The position numbers were made by a program, and so were the translations under genes. 29,285 nucleotides of DNA from a virus: the IMG/VR virus record IMGVR_UViG_3300042375_000272, positions 1 through 29,285 of that record. One strand, given 5' to 3'. This document shows, piece by piece, positions 1 to 7,382 of the stretch. The notes below the pieces were generated by a model, which worked only from the letters and a program-made list of their open reading frames with translations, ran no database searches and was not told where the DNA came from. Within the stretch, counting starts at the first letter, position 1. Each line of letters opens with the position of its first letter.

Positions 1-724
1 CTGTTAATTTACTTATAACACTTCTTGCTATCTCATCTTTTTGCTCATCGGATGGTATAGAATTATTAAAGTTTACTATAGTAGTCGGACTGAATCCGTT
101 AGAAACTTCATTAATAAGATACTCACTAATTTTTTCTTCTAGTACAGTATATTCCAACGCACCTTGGTAATCAACACGACTGAAATATTTAGCTCCTACA
201 GAATAAGGCTGTATCATTAATATCTCAATCTCAGATTTACCCTCACCGAATGCGTCGAATCTTTTAGGTACAAACTTTTTAGGATCTTCCCAGTTATCGG
301 AATAGTAATACCCTACAATATTTCCATCTTTATCGCATTTCTCTGGGCGTAATAATTGCACAGGAATGTGATAAACCTTTACAACATTCTTATGACCTTT
401 ATCGTAATGTACTTGAAATGCACCTTGTCCTAATAAATACAAGTCTTGGATAACTCTACGCAAATCATTTGCTGTAAATAGAGTCAACATCTGCGCGTAA
501 TCATTTGGCTTTTTAGATGCATCTAAGGCACTTAAACCTTTTCCGTAGATTAATCTGCTAATGTTATTCACAACGGCGCTATGTGTAGCACTATTCGAAT
601 ATCTATCAATTAAGAATTGAAAATAATTATTATCTTCCCCATAATTTACCCATTCATTACGCTTGTCTTCCGTAACTATTGGAGATGTATATGCAGATAA
701 TTCTATAACGTGGTTACTAGTCAT
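1..724 (-). CDS. Phage portal protein (C-terminus cut off by window edge)
   Basis: This reading frame opens with ATG at 724 and is still open at base 1, so about 241 N-terminal residues are visible. The portal forms the dodecameric ring at the capsid vertex through which DNA is packaged. Reading the frame gives segments such as TEDKRNEWVNYGEDNNYF near residues 18-35, then a region with LIYGKGL and YLLGQGAFQVHY. These resemble the N-terminal part of Bacteroidota phage portal proteins, where a 'working directly from the gene' style opening with an asparagine/tyrosine-rich stretch is usual. The start overlaps the stop of the preceding gene by 8 nt, which indicates translational coupling. Its position after the major tail protein gene, about 12.5 kb from the terminase, is unusual. 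The family call is from recognition, not a search. Confidence 0.8.
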   Translation of the reverse strand, partial: MTSNHVIELSAYTSPIVTEDKRNEWVNYGEDNNYFQFLIDRYSNSATHSAVVNNISRLIYGKGLSALDASKKPNDYAQMLTLFTANDLRRVIQDLYLLGQGAFQVHYDKGHKNVVKVYHIPVQLLRPEKCDKDGNIVGYYYSDNWEDPKKFVPKRFDAFGEGKSEIEILMIQPYSVGAKYFSRVDYQGALEYTVLEEKISEYLINEVSNGFSPTTIVNFNNSIPSDEQKDEIARSVISKLT

Positions 725-1103
725 TTAATATAAATTGGTTTGTTGTTGTATTTTCTGTATATCTTCCATCATTTACGCTGTAGTCACGAACATCTGCAAA
801 CCCTTGTGAAGTAGCAATTTGTGCTGTGCAGAAGATTTTACCTTTCCATGTGTATTTGTCTATAGTATTATAATACATCACAGCCTTGTAAGTATGTCCT
901 TCCTTTAATGCTGGATTGATAGTAATAGTGACAGTATCGTAATAATTGCCAGCAGTCGTACCTGTTAAATCAATTACCCTATCGATGTTTGTTTCTTCAT
1001 CTGTAATCTGTAGCTTATTGGCTCTTGGTAATGCGTTTAAATCCGTTAGTCTTTGTGTGACTACGAAACCTTGAACGGATGTTGTTGGCTCTAATACTAT
1101 CAT
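717..1103 (-). CDS. Small putative virion protein, between major tail protein and portal
   Basis: A 128-residue protein that I do not recognise to family level. It has no signal peptide or membrane segment and is rich in Thr, Asn, Val and Tyr with alternating hydrophobic residues, which suggests a mostly beta-stranded fold as in small head-tail or tail proteins. It begins just after the terminator that follows the major tail protein gene and overlaps the portal start by 8 nt, so it is probably co-translated with the portal. Its place in the structural block makes a virion role likely; the exact role (for example head-tail connection or a decoration protein) is a guess. Confidence 0.75.
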   Translation of the reverse strand: MIVLEPTTSVQGFVVTQRLTDLNALPRANKLQITDEETNIDRVIDLTGTTAGNYYDTVTITINPALKEGHTYKAVMYYNTIDKYTWKGKIFCTAQIATSQGFADVRDYSVNDGRYTENTTTNQFILND

Positions 1104-1142
1104 GTTAATATAACTTAAAGATTTACATTTTGTTTTTAATAC

Positions 1143-1173
1143 AAAAAGGGATACCGAATTTAATCGATATCCC
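1143..1173 (-). terminator. Intrinsic terminator after the major tail protein gene
   Basis: On the minus strand a 9-bp stem (GGGATATCG with CGGTATCCC, including one G-U pair that works only in minus-strand RNA) closes an 8-nt AT loop and is followed by five Ts. It lies 26 nt beyond the stop of the major tail protein gene, and before the next gene of the same strand. It probably reduces read-through to the portal gene rather than ending the operon completely. Confidence 0.85.
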
Positions 1174-1198
1174 CTCTTAGCCTAGTGAACTATTTAGA

Positions 1199-1747
1199 CT
1201 ATGAAGTAACTAAAGTTGCACTTGTAAACAACGCTAACATAGCAGTTGATGTTGATGCATTCAAGAAGTTAGCAGGAACTTTTTCGTCCGCAACAAAGCT
1301 TAAAGAATAACCTGAAGCAGATTTCATCTCACCACCCGTTGAAATTGTACCACCTACAACATCCGCACCTTGCTCAAGTCCCATGATGAAGAATTGATCG
1401 TTGTTAGTTTGTACCACGATATGTGGACGACCATAACTTAACAACTTGATTTGCTTATGTGTAGCAATATCTTGGTGCTTTAATCTAATGTTTAATTTTT
1501 GACTAAAATAAGTAGTGCCAGCATTACGATCAGACACTACATCTTGGTCGAATGTATTATCCACACCTTTTAGTTCATACTTGTATAAAGTATCTACGTT
1601 AGTAATTGCTGTAATCATATCCGTATCCGTTGCATCATACGTTATGTCAGCTCTTGAAATTTGGAAATTGATGAAGAACACGGCTTTGAGCCCTCCGACT
1701 TGGTCCTTACATTGTTCAACGCGACCTTTTGCAATATCACATGCCAT
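1199..1747 (-). CDS. Major tail (tube) protein
   Basis: A 182-residue protein opening MACDIAKGRVEQCKDQVGG, a pattern I recognise from major tail tube proteins of Bacteroidota phages. The rest is beta-rich with an acidic middle and ends in a Ser/Thr/Ala-rich tail. Tail tube proteins stack as hexameric rings around the tape measure. The gene stands alone between two intrinsic terminators (1771-1799 upstream, 1143-1173 downstream), as expected for a product needed in high copy. No promoter could be seen in the short gap before it, so it is probably reached by read-through of the upstream terminator. The call rests on the N-terminal pattern, size and location. Confidence 0.72.
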   Translation of the reverse strand: MACDIAKGRVEQCKDQVGGLKAVFFINFQISRADITYDATDTDMITAITNVDTLYKYELKGVDNTFDQDVVSDRNAGTTYFSQKLNIRLKHQDIATHKQIKLLSYGRPHIVVQTNNDQFFIMGLEQGADVVGGTISTGGEMKSASGYSLSFVADEKVPANFLNASTSTAMLALFTSATLVTS

Positions 1748-1770
1748 CTTGTTTATTTTTAATTAGTTAT

Positions 1771-1799
1771 AAAAAAAGGGAGGAGTAAATCCCCTCCCC
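1771..1799 (-). terminator. Intrinsic terminator after the major capsid gene
   Basis: On the minus strand a GC-rich stem (GGGAGG paired with CCTCCC) is followed by seven Ts at 1777-1771. It sits in the 72-bp gap between the capsid and major tail protein genes, so it should make capsid mRNA end preferentially here while letting some transcription continue. Confidence 0.85.
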
Positions 1800-1819
1800 T
1801 AGTATTTGTTTGCTAGTGA

Positions 1820-2773
1820 TTAGTTAGCTGCGTTTGTGATTCCGTATGTAACCAAATCTGAAACTGAGTGGTAGTTAACAGCGTAACCAGCTCTCATTAC
1901 GATTCTTACATTGTCATCTCCTAATGTTTCGGAGGTATCAATTAATCGTATTTCATTTGCATCGTTGAGCAAACCGCAACCGAAAAACAAGTTAGAAGTT
2001 TGAGCAGCTAACATTTGGTTAGCAGTTAATCCGTTTGCTACGAATAATGGAATACCACCATAAGTTAAAGATCCGTTAGTATACCATTGTGTTCCTTTAT
2101 TGTCAGTACCGTTGTTAGATGTAGCAGCTACACCGAATCCACCTAATGCAGAGATGTAAGATTTAGCGATGTTTTGAGATACATAAATTTTCAAATCATC
2201 TGCTCCGTATACTGCAGCTGGAATCGCTTTGTACACTTTTTCAAGCTCTTCGATGCAGTTCGCAGCCGTAACCGTAGCACCCGCCACTTCATTTGCAGTA
2301 GGCAATGCAGCGTCAGTAGTTAATAATGTCATGATACCAGCAACTTGTCCGTCAGTAGCATTAACACCATTCCAAATAGAAGACTCAATTGCAGAAGCAA
2401 CTTTCTCTACTACGAATGCAAGTAAGTAATCAGCAAAAGATTTAGCTAAAACTTTGTTTGCAGAATAACCCATTTCTTCTGATTGCCAAGAAGTGATGTA
2501 GTCTTTTTTACATAAAGATAGGTTAACTTGAAAATTCTCTAAAGTTAATGTACGCTCTGTGATAGTTACTGTAGAAGTAGCAGAAAAATCACAGCTCGAA
2601 TTTGCAAGAAGCCCGTCTGTACTCAATTTGTTAATAACCGCTTTGTACGCGATGTTAGGCATGATAGTCATACCCCCGTTTGCTAATGTGTTACCGCTTA
2701 ATAAAGCAGCTTTAACCCACATTCCTGAATGTTGACCAGAATATGAAGTCGTTAATGATGTTGTAGTTGCCAT
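1820..2773 (-). CDS. Major capsid protein
   Basis: A 317-residue protein, typical length for a phage major capsid protein. It carries a Thr/Ser/Gly-rich N-terminus, a long helical stretch near residues 95-135 (ANKVLAKSFADYLLAFVVEK), and a C-terminal beta-rich part with IRLIDTSETLGDDNVRIVMRAGYAVNYHS, which resembles the end of HK97-fold capsid proteins of Bacteroidota phages. It directly follows the scaffold-like gene with a gap of 8 bp and is itself followed by an intrinsic terminator. The presence of a separate prohead protease and scaffold-like gene upstream fits the HK97-type assembly route. The codons are relatively GC-rich compared with neighbours, consistent with strong expression. Confidence 0.85.
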   Translation of the reverse strand: MATTTSLTTSYSGQHSGMWVKAALLSGNTLANGGMTIMPNIAYKAVINKLSTDGLLANSSCDFSATSTVTITERTLTLENFQVNLSLCKKDYITSWQSEEMGYSANKVLAKSFADYLLAFVVEKVASAIESSIWNGVNATDGQVAGIMTLLTTDAALPTANEVAGATVTAANCIEELEKVYKAIPAAVYGADDLKIYVSQNIAKSYISALGGFGVAATSNNGTDNKGTQWYTNGSLTYGGIPLFVANGLTANQMLAAQTSNLFFGCGLLNDANEIRLIDTSETLGDDNVRIVMRAGYAVNYHSVSDLVTYGITNAAN

Positions 2774-2781
2774 AGTTTATT

Positions 2782-3372
2782 TTATTTATAAATTGTTTCT
2801 AAAATGTTGTCGCGAATACTTCTCGCTTTACCAGGTGTTAAGTCGATGTGCTCAACTGTTTTTGAATTCTCTGGATTAAACTGAATTGGTTTAGGCTCTT
2901 CTGCTAGCTCTACAACGGAATCAGTAACCTTAGAAAGCTCTACAATCTTAGCTTCTAACTCTGCAATCTTTTCTTCTAATGCAGAAAAATGTTGCTCTTC
3001 AACTTGTGAACGTACGATTTTTTTAACCTTCGTTTGTTCAGGTGTTTTTTCAGCTTCAACAGGTACTTCTGTTTCTGCTTCTTCAGTGTTCTCTTCAGTA
3101 GCTTCAACGATAGAGTCTATAACTCCATCCTCTTTTACTACTAAGATTTTACCATCCGTTAGTTCATATTCACCAACAGGAAGTGGCACAGGCTCGGCAT
3201 CAGGAACTACGATAAATACGTTTTGTCCTGCTTCAAACATATCAGCTTGGATAGTCGTTTGACCATCTGCTAATACTTGGTCTTCCAACTTCGTTTCTAA
3301 AACTTCTGGCTCAACACCTGTAAGTTCAATAAGAAAGTTTTTAACCTTTTTTAAAAGTGTTTCTTTTTCCAT
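2782..3372 (-). CDS. Putative capsid scaffold protein
   Basis: A 196-residue, strongly acidic protein (pools of Glu and Val) with a predicted coiled coil near residues 125-150 (EEQHFSALEEKIAELEAKIVELSK) and a basic C-terminal tail (TPGKARSIRDNILETIYK). Low-complexity acidic sequence, a coiled coil and a C-terminal basic end placed immediately upstream of the major capsid gene are hallmarks of scaffolding proteins, whose C-terminus docks on the capsid protein. The neighbouring S78-type protease (4917-5489) would remove it during maturation. It could instead be another minor head protein; no enzymatic motif is visible. Confidence 0.7.
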   Translation of the reverse strand: MEKETLLKKVKNFLIELTGVEPEVLETKLEDQVLADGQTTIQADMFEAGQNVFIVVPDAEPVPLPVGEYELTDGKILVVKEDGVIDSIVEATEENTEEAETEVPVEAEKTPEQTKVKKIVRSQVEEQHFSALEEKIAELEAKIVELSKVTDSVVELAEEPKPIQFNPENSKTVEHIDLTPGKARSIRDNILETIYK

Positions 3373-3408
3373 ACTTTATTAACTTATTATTAAATAGTTT
3401 GTTTTAAA

Positions 3409-3606
3409 TTACCCCCTAGATTCAGAGATAACTCGTTCAACTACAGTGTGATTAACGTTAGAAATACTTTGTTGTACATCACTTCCAATGCCTTGTGCTT
3501 GTAATGTGCCATCACAACATTCACTAGAGTATTTTCCGTCTTTACATAGACACCCTCTTTTGCCCCCTTTTGGTGATGCTTTTGAAATTCTTACTTTCTT
3601 TTCCAT
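3409..3606 (-). CDS. Small Cys-rich protein in head gene cluster
   Basis: A 65-residue protein with a basic N-terminus (KKVRISKASPKGGKRG) followed by a compact cysteine cluster CLCKDGKYSSECCDG at residues 19-33. The four cysteines could bind a metal or form disulfides. I have a recollection of similar short CLCKDG...CC proteins beside structural genes of flavobacterial phages but cannot name a function. It lies between the fibre-like gene and the scaffold gene, in the same operon, with gaps of 18 and 36 bp. Confidence 0.7.
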   Translation of the reverse strand: MEKKVRISKASPKGGKRGCLCKDGKYSSECCDGTLQAQGIGSDVQQSISNVNHTVVERVISESRG

Positions 3607-3624
3607 ATTTGTTTTGTTTATTGT

Positions 3625-4920
3625 TTATACTAAGATTTTAACTACTGAGAAATTTAAATCTGAAACTCTTACATCTGTTTGGTTGGTATTTTTAACAAAT
3701 AACTCTACATAATCATTTGTAATTAAATCAATTTGGTACTGTGTACTTCCAGGGTGTTCTTGATTAGAAGTAGATGTCCTAATTGTCATTTCAGAGCTAG
3801 CTAATATAGTTCCGTTTTTAGCTATGCCTATACTTATGTTTTGATTCGATGCACCAGATCTAACCGCTGTGTTTACAGTAATTAAAAACGAAGTGTTAAA
3901 AGCTCCTGTATACGTTAGCCTGTTATTTGTATGTGTGAATTTAGAATTATTACTATCTGCTGTAGTTGTACCTAGTGCTTTTACCCATGTATTTACATTA
4001 GGCACTCCGATTGGTGTATCTGTAGTGTTATTTACCATGTAATAAAATCCACGCGTAGTAGTGTTTTGTATACCTACGCAGTTAGTAAATAAAGATTTAT
4101 TACTTGTTTGGTCTACACCTGTAATGTAAGTACCACCACCACTAAAATTAACAGTATCTAATATGTATCTTTCGTTACCTACACTAGCAGAAGTTGAAAA
4201 ATTTATGCTAGTTTCACCACTTAACGTAACGAATGAAGAGTAAATTATCCTAAATCTACGTGAAATTGTAGCTGTACTTAAAATTGTTATTGCAGTTCCA
4301 CCACTCGCACAATCAAATAAGCAGTTCCCAAATGCAATAGTACCTATCGTGCCATCGAATGTCATGCCACTAGAATTAAGAAACGCACTATCTCCCATGA
4401 CAAAGTTGGAATAATCCTTAATTGTACCTATTGTAGCACAATTAACAAAGTTTATACCGAACCAATCTAGTGCAGTATTTACTCCGTCTCCATCTAAATC
4501 CAATACTTTACCATGTGTAAATGATACGTTGCGTAATGGTAGTGAGTATTGAGATGTAATCAATGCCGTTGATGAACTTAGTCCTGTAGATTTTAGGTAA
4601 CAATTCTCAGAACTACCACCAATAATACTAGTATTTTGACCGCCTACTAATCGGTCTCCTGTTAAATCGACTGTTGTTGTTATGAAATAAGTGATGCTGT
4701 CTTGCAAGGTTATCACTCCACTTACAGCAGTTGGCAGATCTGACTTGCTAGCTACAAAGACTATGTTTCCCGTTGCAATATTAGAAGATACAGATGTAGC
4801 AAAATTACTATACGATATCTTCTTTGGTACATCACTCGTAGCATCATCCAAATATAGACTATCCGTACTATCTAATGTAGTTACATCTTTATACCTTACA
4901 AAATATGGTATTTCACTCAT
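3625..4920 (-). CDS. Putative tail fibre / receptor-binding protein
   Basis: A 431-residue Ser/Thr/Asn/Gly-rich protein. The N-terminus (SEIPYFVRYKDVTTLDSTDSLYLDD) looks like an attachment segment. Residues about 50-290 contain short, repetitive beta-strand units (for example VSFTHGKVLDLDGDG and FVNCATIGTIKDYSNFVMGDSAFLNSSG), as in beta-helix fibres. The last 130 residues form a separate beta-sandwich-like part. This three-part build fits a host-binding fibre or appendage. Its start overlaps the end of the protease gene by 4 nt. Its place between protease and scaffold is odd for a tail fibre, so a head-decorating fibre is also possible. Evidence is composition and layout only. Confidence 0.65.
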   Translation of the reverse strand: MSEIPYFVRYKDVTTLDSTDSLYLDDATSDVPKKISYSNFATSVSSNIATGNIVFVASKSDLPTAVSGVITLQDSITYFITTTVDLTGDRLVGGQNTSIIGGSSENCYLKSTGLSSSTALITSQYSLPLRNVSFTHGKVLDLDGDGVNTALDWFGINFVNCATIGTIKDYSNFVMGDSAFLNSSGMTFDGTIGTIAFGNCLFDCASGGTAITILSTATISRRFRIIYSSFVTLSGETSINFSTSASVGNERYILDTVNFSGGGTYITGVDQTSNKSLFTNCVGIQNTTTRGFYYMVNNTTDTPIGVPNVNTWVKALGTTTADSNNSKFTHTNNRLTYTGAFNTSFLITVNTAVRSGASNQNISIGIAKNGTILASSEMTIRTSTSNQEHPGSTQYQIDLITNDYVELFVKNTNQTDVRVSDLNFSVVKILV

Positions 4921-5489
4921 AGTTTTTCTAGTAAGTCTTTAATCTCATTTAGTACATCGTCTTGCATCTCTAATTGCTCTAGTCCATCATATTTACCCTC
5001 GATGCTGAATCCATTGAACTTACCATCTTTTATACCTTGGTAAACTTCTTCATTGTAAACTTTCATCTTTACAACCCAAGCACCAACTGGAGCATTAAGT
5101 TTATATAGGTTTGATTTATCATTCTTAGTATCTTCAACAATCCACGATTCAATTAATGCTACTCCATCAACATTTTCTGCATGGTCCACAGTAACATTGT
5201 TTCCGTACAATTTCTTCATGTAAAGTTCTTGCGTTTTAGCAATTGTTTCAGCACTAAACGAAACTGTAAATTCTTTATCTTTTATACGTCTTAATATCTT
5301 TTTTTCAGGGACCAAAGCAAGTCCAATCACTTCACGTTTATTCTCGTCGATTACTTTCATTTCAACTTCCATCTCAGAAAGCAAAATAAAATCTTCCTCA
5401 ATGGCAGGTCTGTCGACAAAACTAATTGCAAAGACACCTTGCTCTTTTTCGTCCTTAATTGTAAGCTCTATATTCTGTAACTTTTCCAT
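4917..5489 (-). CDS. Prohead protease, XkdF-like / peptidase S78_2
   Basis: A 190-residue protein with the signature of the XkdF-like serine protease family: FVDRPAI at residues 24-30, a His in VTVDHAEN (H103), the core GVALIESWIV (109-118), GAWVVKMKV (136-144) and the nucleophile region FNGFSIEGKY with Ser162. These proteases process scaffold and capsid subunits during prohead maturation. H103 and S162 are the likely catalytic pair. The gene sits between the tape measure (gap of 11 bp) and the head genes and marks the shift from tail to head genes in this operon. The C-terminal 25 residues are an acidic helix, possibly a scaffold-like tail. Confidence in the family is good. Confidence 0.82.
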   Translation of the reverse strand: MEKLQNIELTIKDEKEQGVFAISFVDRPAIEEDFILLSEMEVEMKVIDENKREVIGLALVPEKKILRRIKDKEFTVSFSAETIAKTQELYMKKLYGNNVTVDHAENVDGVALIESWIVEDTKNDKSNLYKLNAPVGAWVVKMKVYNEEVYQGIKDGKFNGFSIEGKYDGLEQLEMQDDVLNEIKDLLEKL

Positions 5490-5500
5490 ATAATTATAAC

Positions 5501-7228
5501 TTATAAAGTGGCATTTTGTATTTTTTTCTTATCTAACATTTGCTGTGTCGTAACGTCCGAACCTACAACATACGCTTTAATCGGTGCTTGGTTTAATTGA
5601 GCCAATTGCGTTTGATTTTGTGAGCCAATAATATTAAAGTTTGGTGTTACAACTTGGTTTTGATTACCGCCATCGCCACCTCCTGCACTTGGTGTGGTAA
5701 TAGAACCTGTAGCCCCACCTCTGAATTCTTGCTTACGAATATTGTTAACCATAGCCAAACCTGCAGTTGCAGTTAAACCAGCAGCTATTCCTCTTAATAT
5801 AGGCCCCCCCGGCGTATCTTTGAGCGCACCCAAAGATGCTTTGAAAGTATCCATTAAACCACCCGCAATATTCGCTGCCTTCTGAATCTCAAATGCTCTC
5901 TTTTGTTGTTTCTCAGATTTCCCTGCAAACGATGTTGCTAGGTCTCCAATTACATTAAGTGATTCACGTACTAATTTCCATTTAGTATCCGCTAATATTA
6001 TTGCATCTGCTTTCTCTTTATCTCTTCTTTCTTGCTCTTCTTTATACGCTTTATTTTGTAACTCTGTTCTTGCTTGGTAGTTTTGATTGTCAATAAATAA
6101 TTCCTTATCTCTATTTTCTTGATAGTTTTCTAAATTTGCTTTTCGCATTTCAGCACCCCTCTTCAAAAATGCATCTTCACCATCTAATAATTCTTTGTCT
6201 TTTTTTGCTTTCTCTTCCCTAGCTTTCTCTTCCCTAGCTTTCTTATTTGCTTCTGCTTTATCTGCTAATACTTTACGTTTTGCCTCAGCCTCTTCACGTA
6301 TCTTTGTCCTAGCCTCTTCAATCTCTATTAACTTCGCATTGTACTCTTCACTACCTTTCTCTAGCATCTTAAGTTCAGCACCCATTAATCGTAGCTTTCT
6401 ATCTGCTACATCCTTACCTTTAGCCTCTAATAAATCTAGCTCAAATTTCCTACTCTTTAGAAACGCATTTTGTTTTATCTCTTTATCTTTCTCTTCAAAC
6501 CCTTTATTGTAAGCATTCGCAATATTCGATCCTACTTTTTTAGCATCTTCATAAGCACCTGAAAAGTCACCTCTGAACACGTCTCCAATAACTTTTGCTA
6601 CAGATTTAAAACCTGCAATAATAGCGTCTAATGTTCCACTTGCAACTTGACTGAAATTCCTAAAAAAGTCACCAATCTTTTTGAAAGCTGGAAATGATTT
6701 TTCAACCCATCCAGTTAACTCTTTCCAATTGCTTACGATCAATCCAATTGCCAAAACTATTAACCCTATTCCTGTAGATCCAATTGCCGTCTTTATAGTT
6801 GCAAATGCATTTTTTGCTATTGCCCCTAAATTTTTAAATGATTGAATACTTGCCGTAACCCCATCAATACCTTGCGCTAATGCCATGGCAGATTGTACTT
6901 TCAGAAGTTGTTCCTGTAGTTGTTTACTCTCAACACCAACTAATCCTAATGCACCTTCGTATGCTTGGAACCCATTTACAACACCGCTTAAAGCACCACT
7001 TAAAGCAGTAAATTTAGCGTCAGGATTAAATGCGTCTGTAAGTTCTTTTGCATCTCCAATAGCGTCCTTAAGTTCAGCGGCACGTTTAGCAGCATTGATT
7101 GCCTGTGCAGAAGCAGCACCAAACTTTTCAGAAAGTGTTTGTACTTCTTGTTGCGCTTCCTTTAATTGTGCTTTAAGAGATTGCGCATTTGTCTTTACTT
7201 CTAGTTCAATTACTTTCTTTTCTGCCAT
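5501..7228 (-). CDS. Tail tape measure protein
   Basis: A 575-residue protein. N-terminal residues 1-60 are a coiled coil (VKTNAQSLKAQLKEAQQEVQTLSEKFG), followed by hydrophobic segments near 145-175 (TAIGSTGIGLIVLAIGLIVSNW) typical of tape measures. A long charged helix rich in Lys/Glu/Ala spans about 245-420, then a Gly-rich end. Tape measures set tail length and leave the tail during DNA injection. At 575 residues this is short, which implies a fairly short siphovirus tail. A 15-bp tandem duplication lies inside the charged helix (6207-6243). The start overlaps the preceding small gene by 23 nt. Confidence 0.85.
   Translation of the reverse strand: MAEKKVIELEVKTNAQSLKAQLKEAQQEVQTLSEKFGAASAQAINAAKRAAELKDAIGDAKELTDAFNPDAKFTALSGALSGVVNGFQAYEGALGLVGVESKQLQEQLLKVQSAMALAQGIDGVTASIQSFKNLGAIAKNAFATIKTAIGSTGIGLIVLAIGLIVSNWKELTGWVEKSFPAFKKIGDFFRNFSQVASGTLDAIIAGFKSVAKVIGDVFRGDFSGAYEDAKKVGSNIANAYNKGFEEKDKEIKQNAFLKSRKFELDLLEAKGKDVADRKLRLMGAELKMLEKGSEEYNAKLIEIEEARTKIREEAEAKRKVLADKAEANKKAREEKAREEKAKKDKELLDGEDAFLKRGAEMRKANLENYQENRDKELFIDNQNYQARTELQNKAYKEEQERRDKEKADAIILADTKWKLVRESLNVIGDLATSFAGKSEKQQKRAFEIQKAANIAGGLMDTFKASLGALKDTPGGPILRGIAAGLTATAGLAMVNNIRKQEFRGGATGSITTPSAGGGDGGNQNQVVTPNFNIIGSQNQTQLAQLNQAPIKAYVVGSDVTTQQMLDKKKIQNATL
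6207..6243 (-). repeat. 15-bp tandem repeat in tape measure gene
   Basis: The unit gctttctcttcccta occurs twice in direct succession (6207-6221, 6222-6236) and begins a third time. It is in frame and encodes repeated Lys-Ala-Arg-Glu-Glu in the charged helix of the tape measure, so unit gain or loss would change helix length without breaking the frame. Confidence 0.85.
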
Positions 7229-7382
7229 TGTACTTTGCTTTCAATAATAACTCTCTTTTGCCTTGTTTGTAGTTTGCGATAAAGGACTCAGATAATAGAT
7301 ATTTTCCTTTTGCAATATCTATGTTTTCACTCACTCCGTAGAAATTATCTACTTTGAGCAATGCTATTATTTGTTCGATCAT
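7206..7382 (-). CDS. Small protein between tail protein and tape measure
   Basis: A 58-residue reading frame found by translating the gap. Its ATG at 7382 overlaps the stop of the 805-residue tail protein in an ATGA arrangement, and its end overlaps the tape measure start by 23 nt, so it fills an otherwise empty 150-bp gap exactly. The product (MIEQIIALLKVDNFYGVSEN...) is helical and Lys-rich at the end (GKRELLLKAKYNGRK), without a recognisable motif. Its position beside the tape measure suggests a tail assembly role. The tight couplings at both ends make it a convincing gene even though it is short. Confidence 0.75.
   Translation of the reverse strand: MIEQIIALLKVDNFYGVSENIDIAKGKYLLSESFIANYKQGKRELLLKAKYNGRKESN

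Noticed and set aside
6195-6512. 105-codon open frame on the plus strand
   Set aside because: It lies wholly within the tape measure gene; the product is a mirror of the Lys/Glu-rich helix (Phe/Ser/Leu-rich) with no independent start signal.
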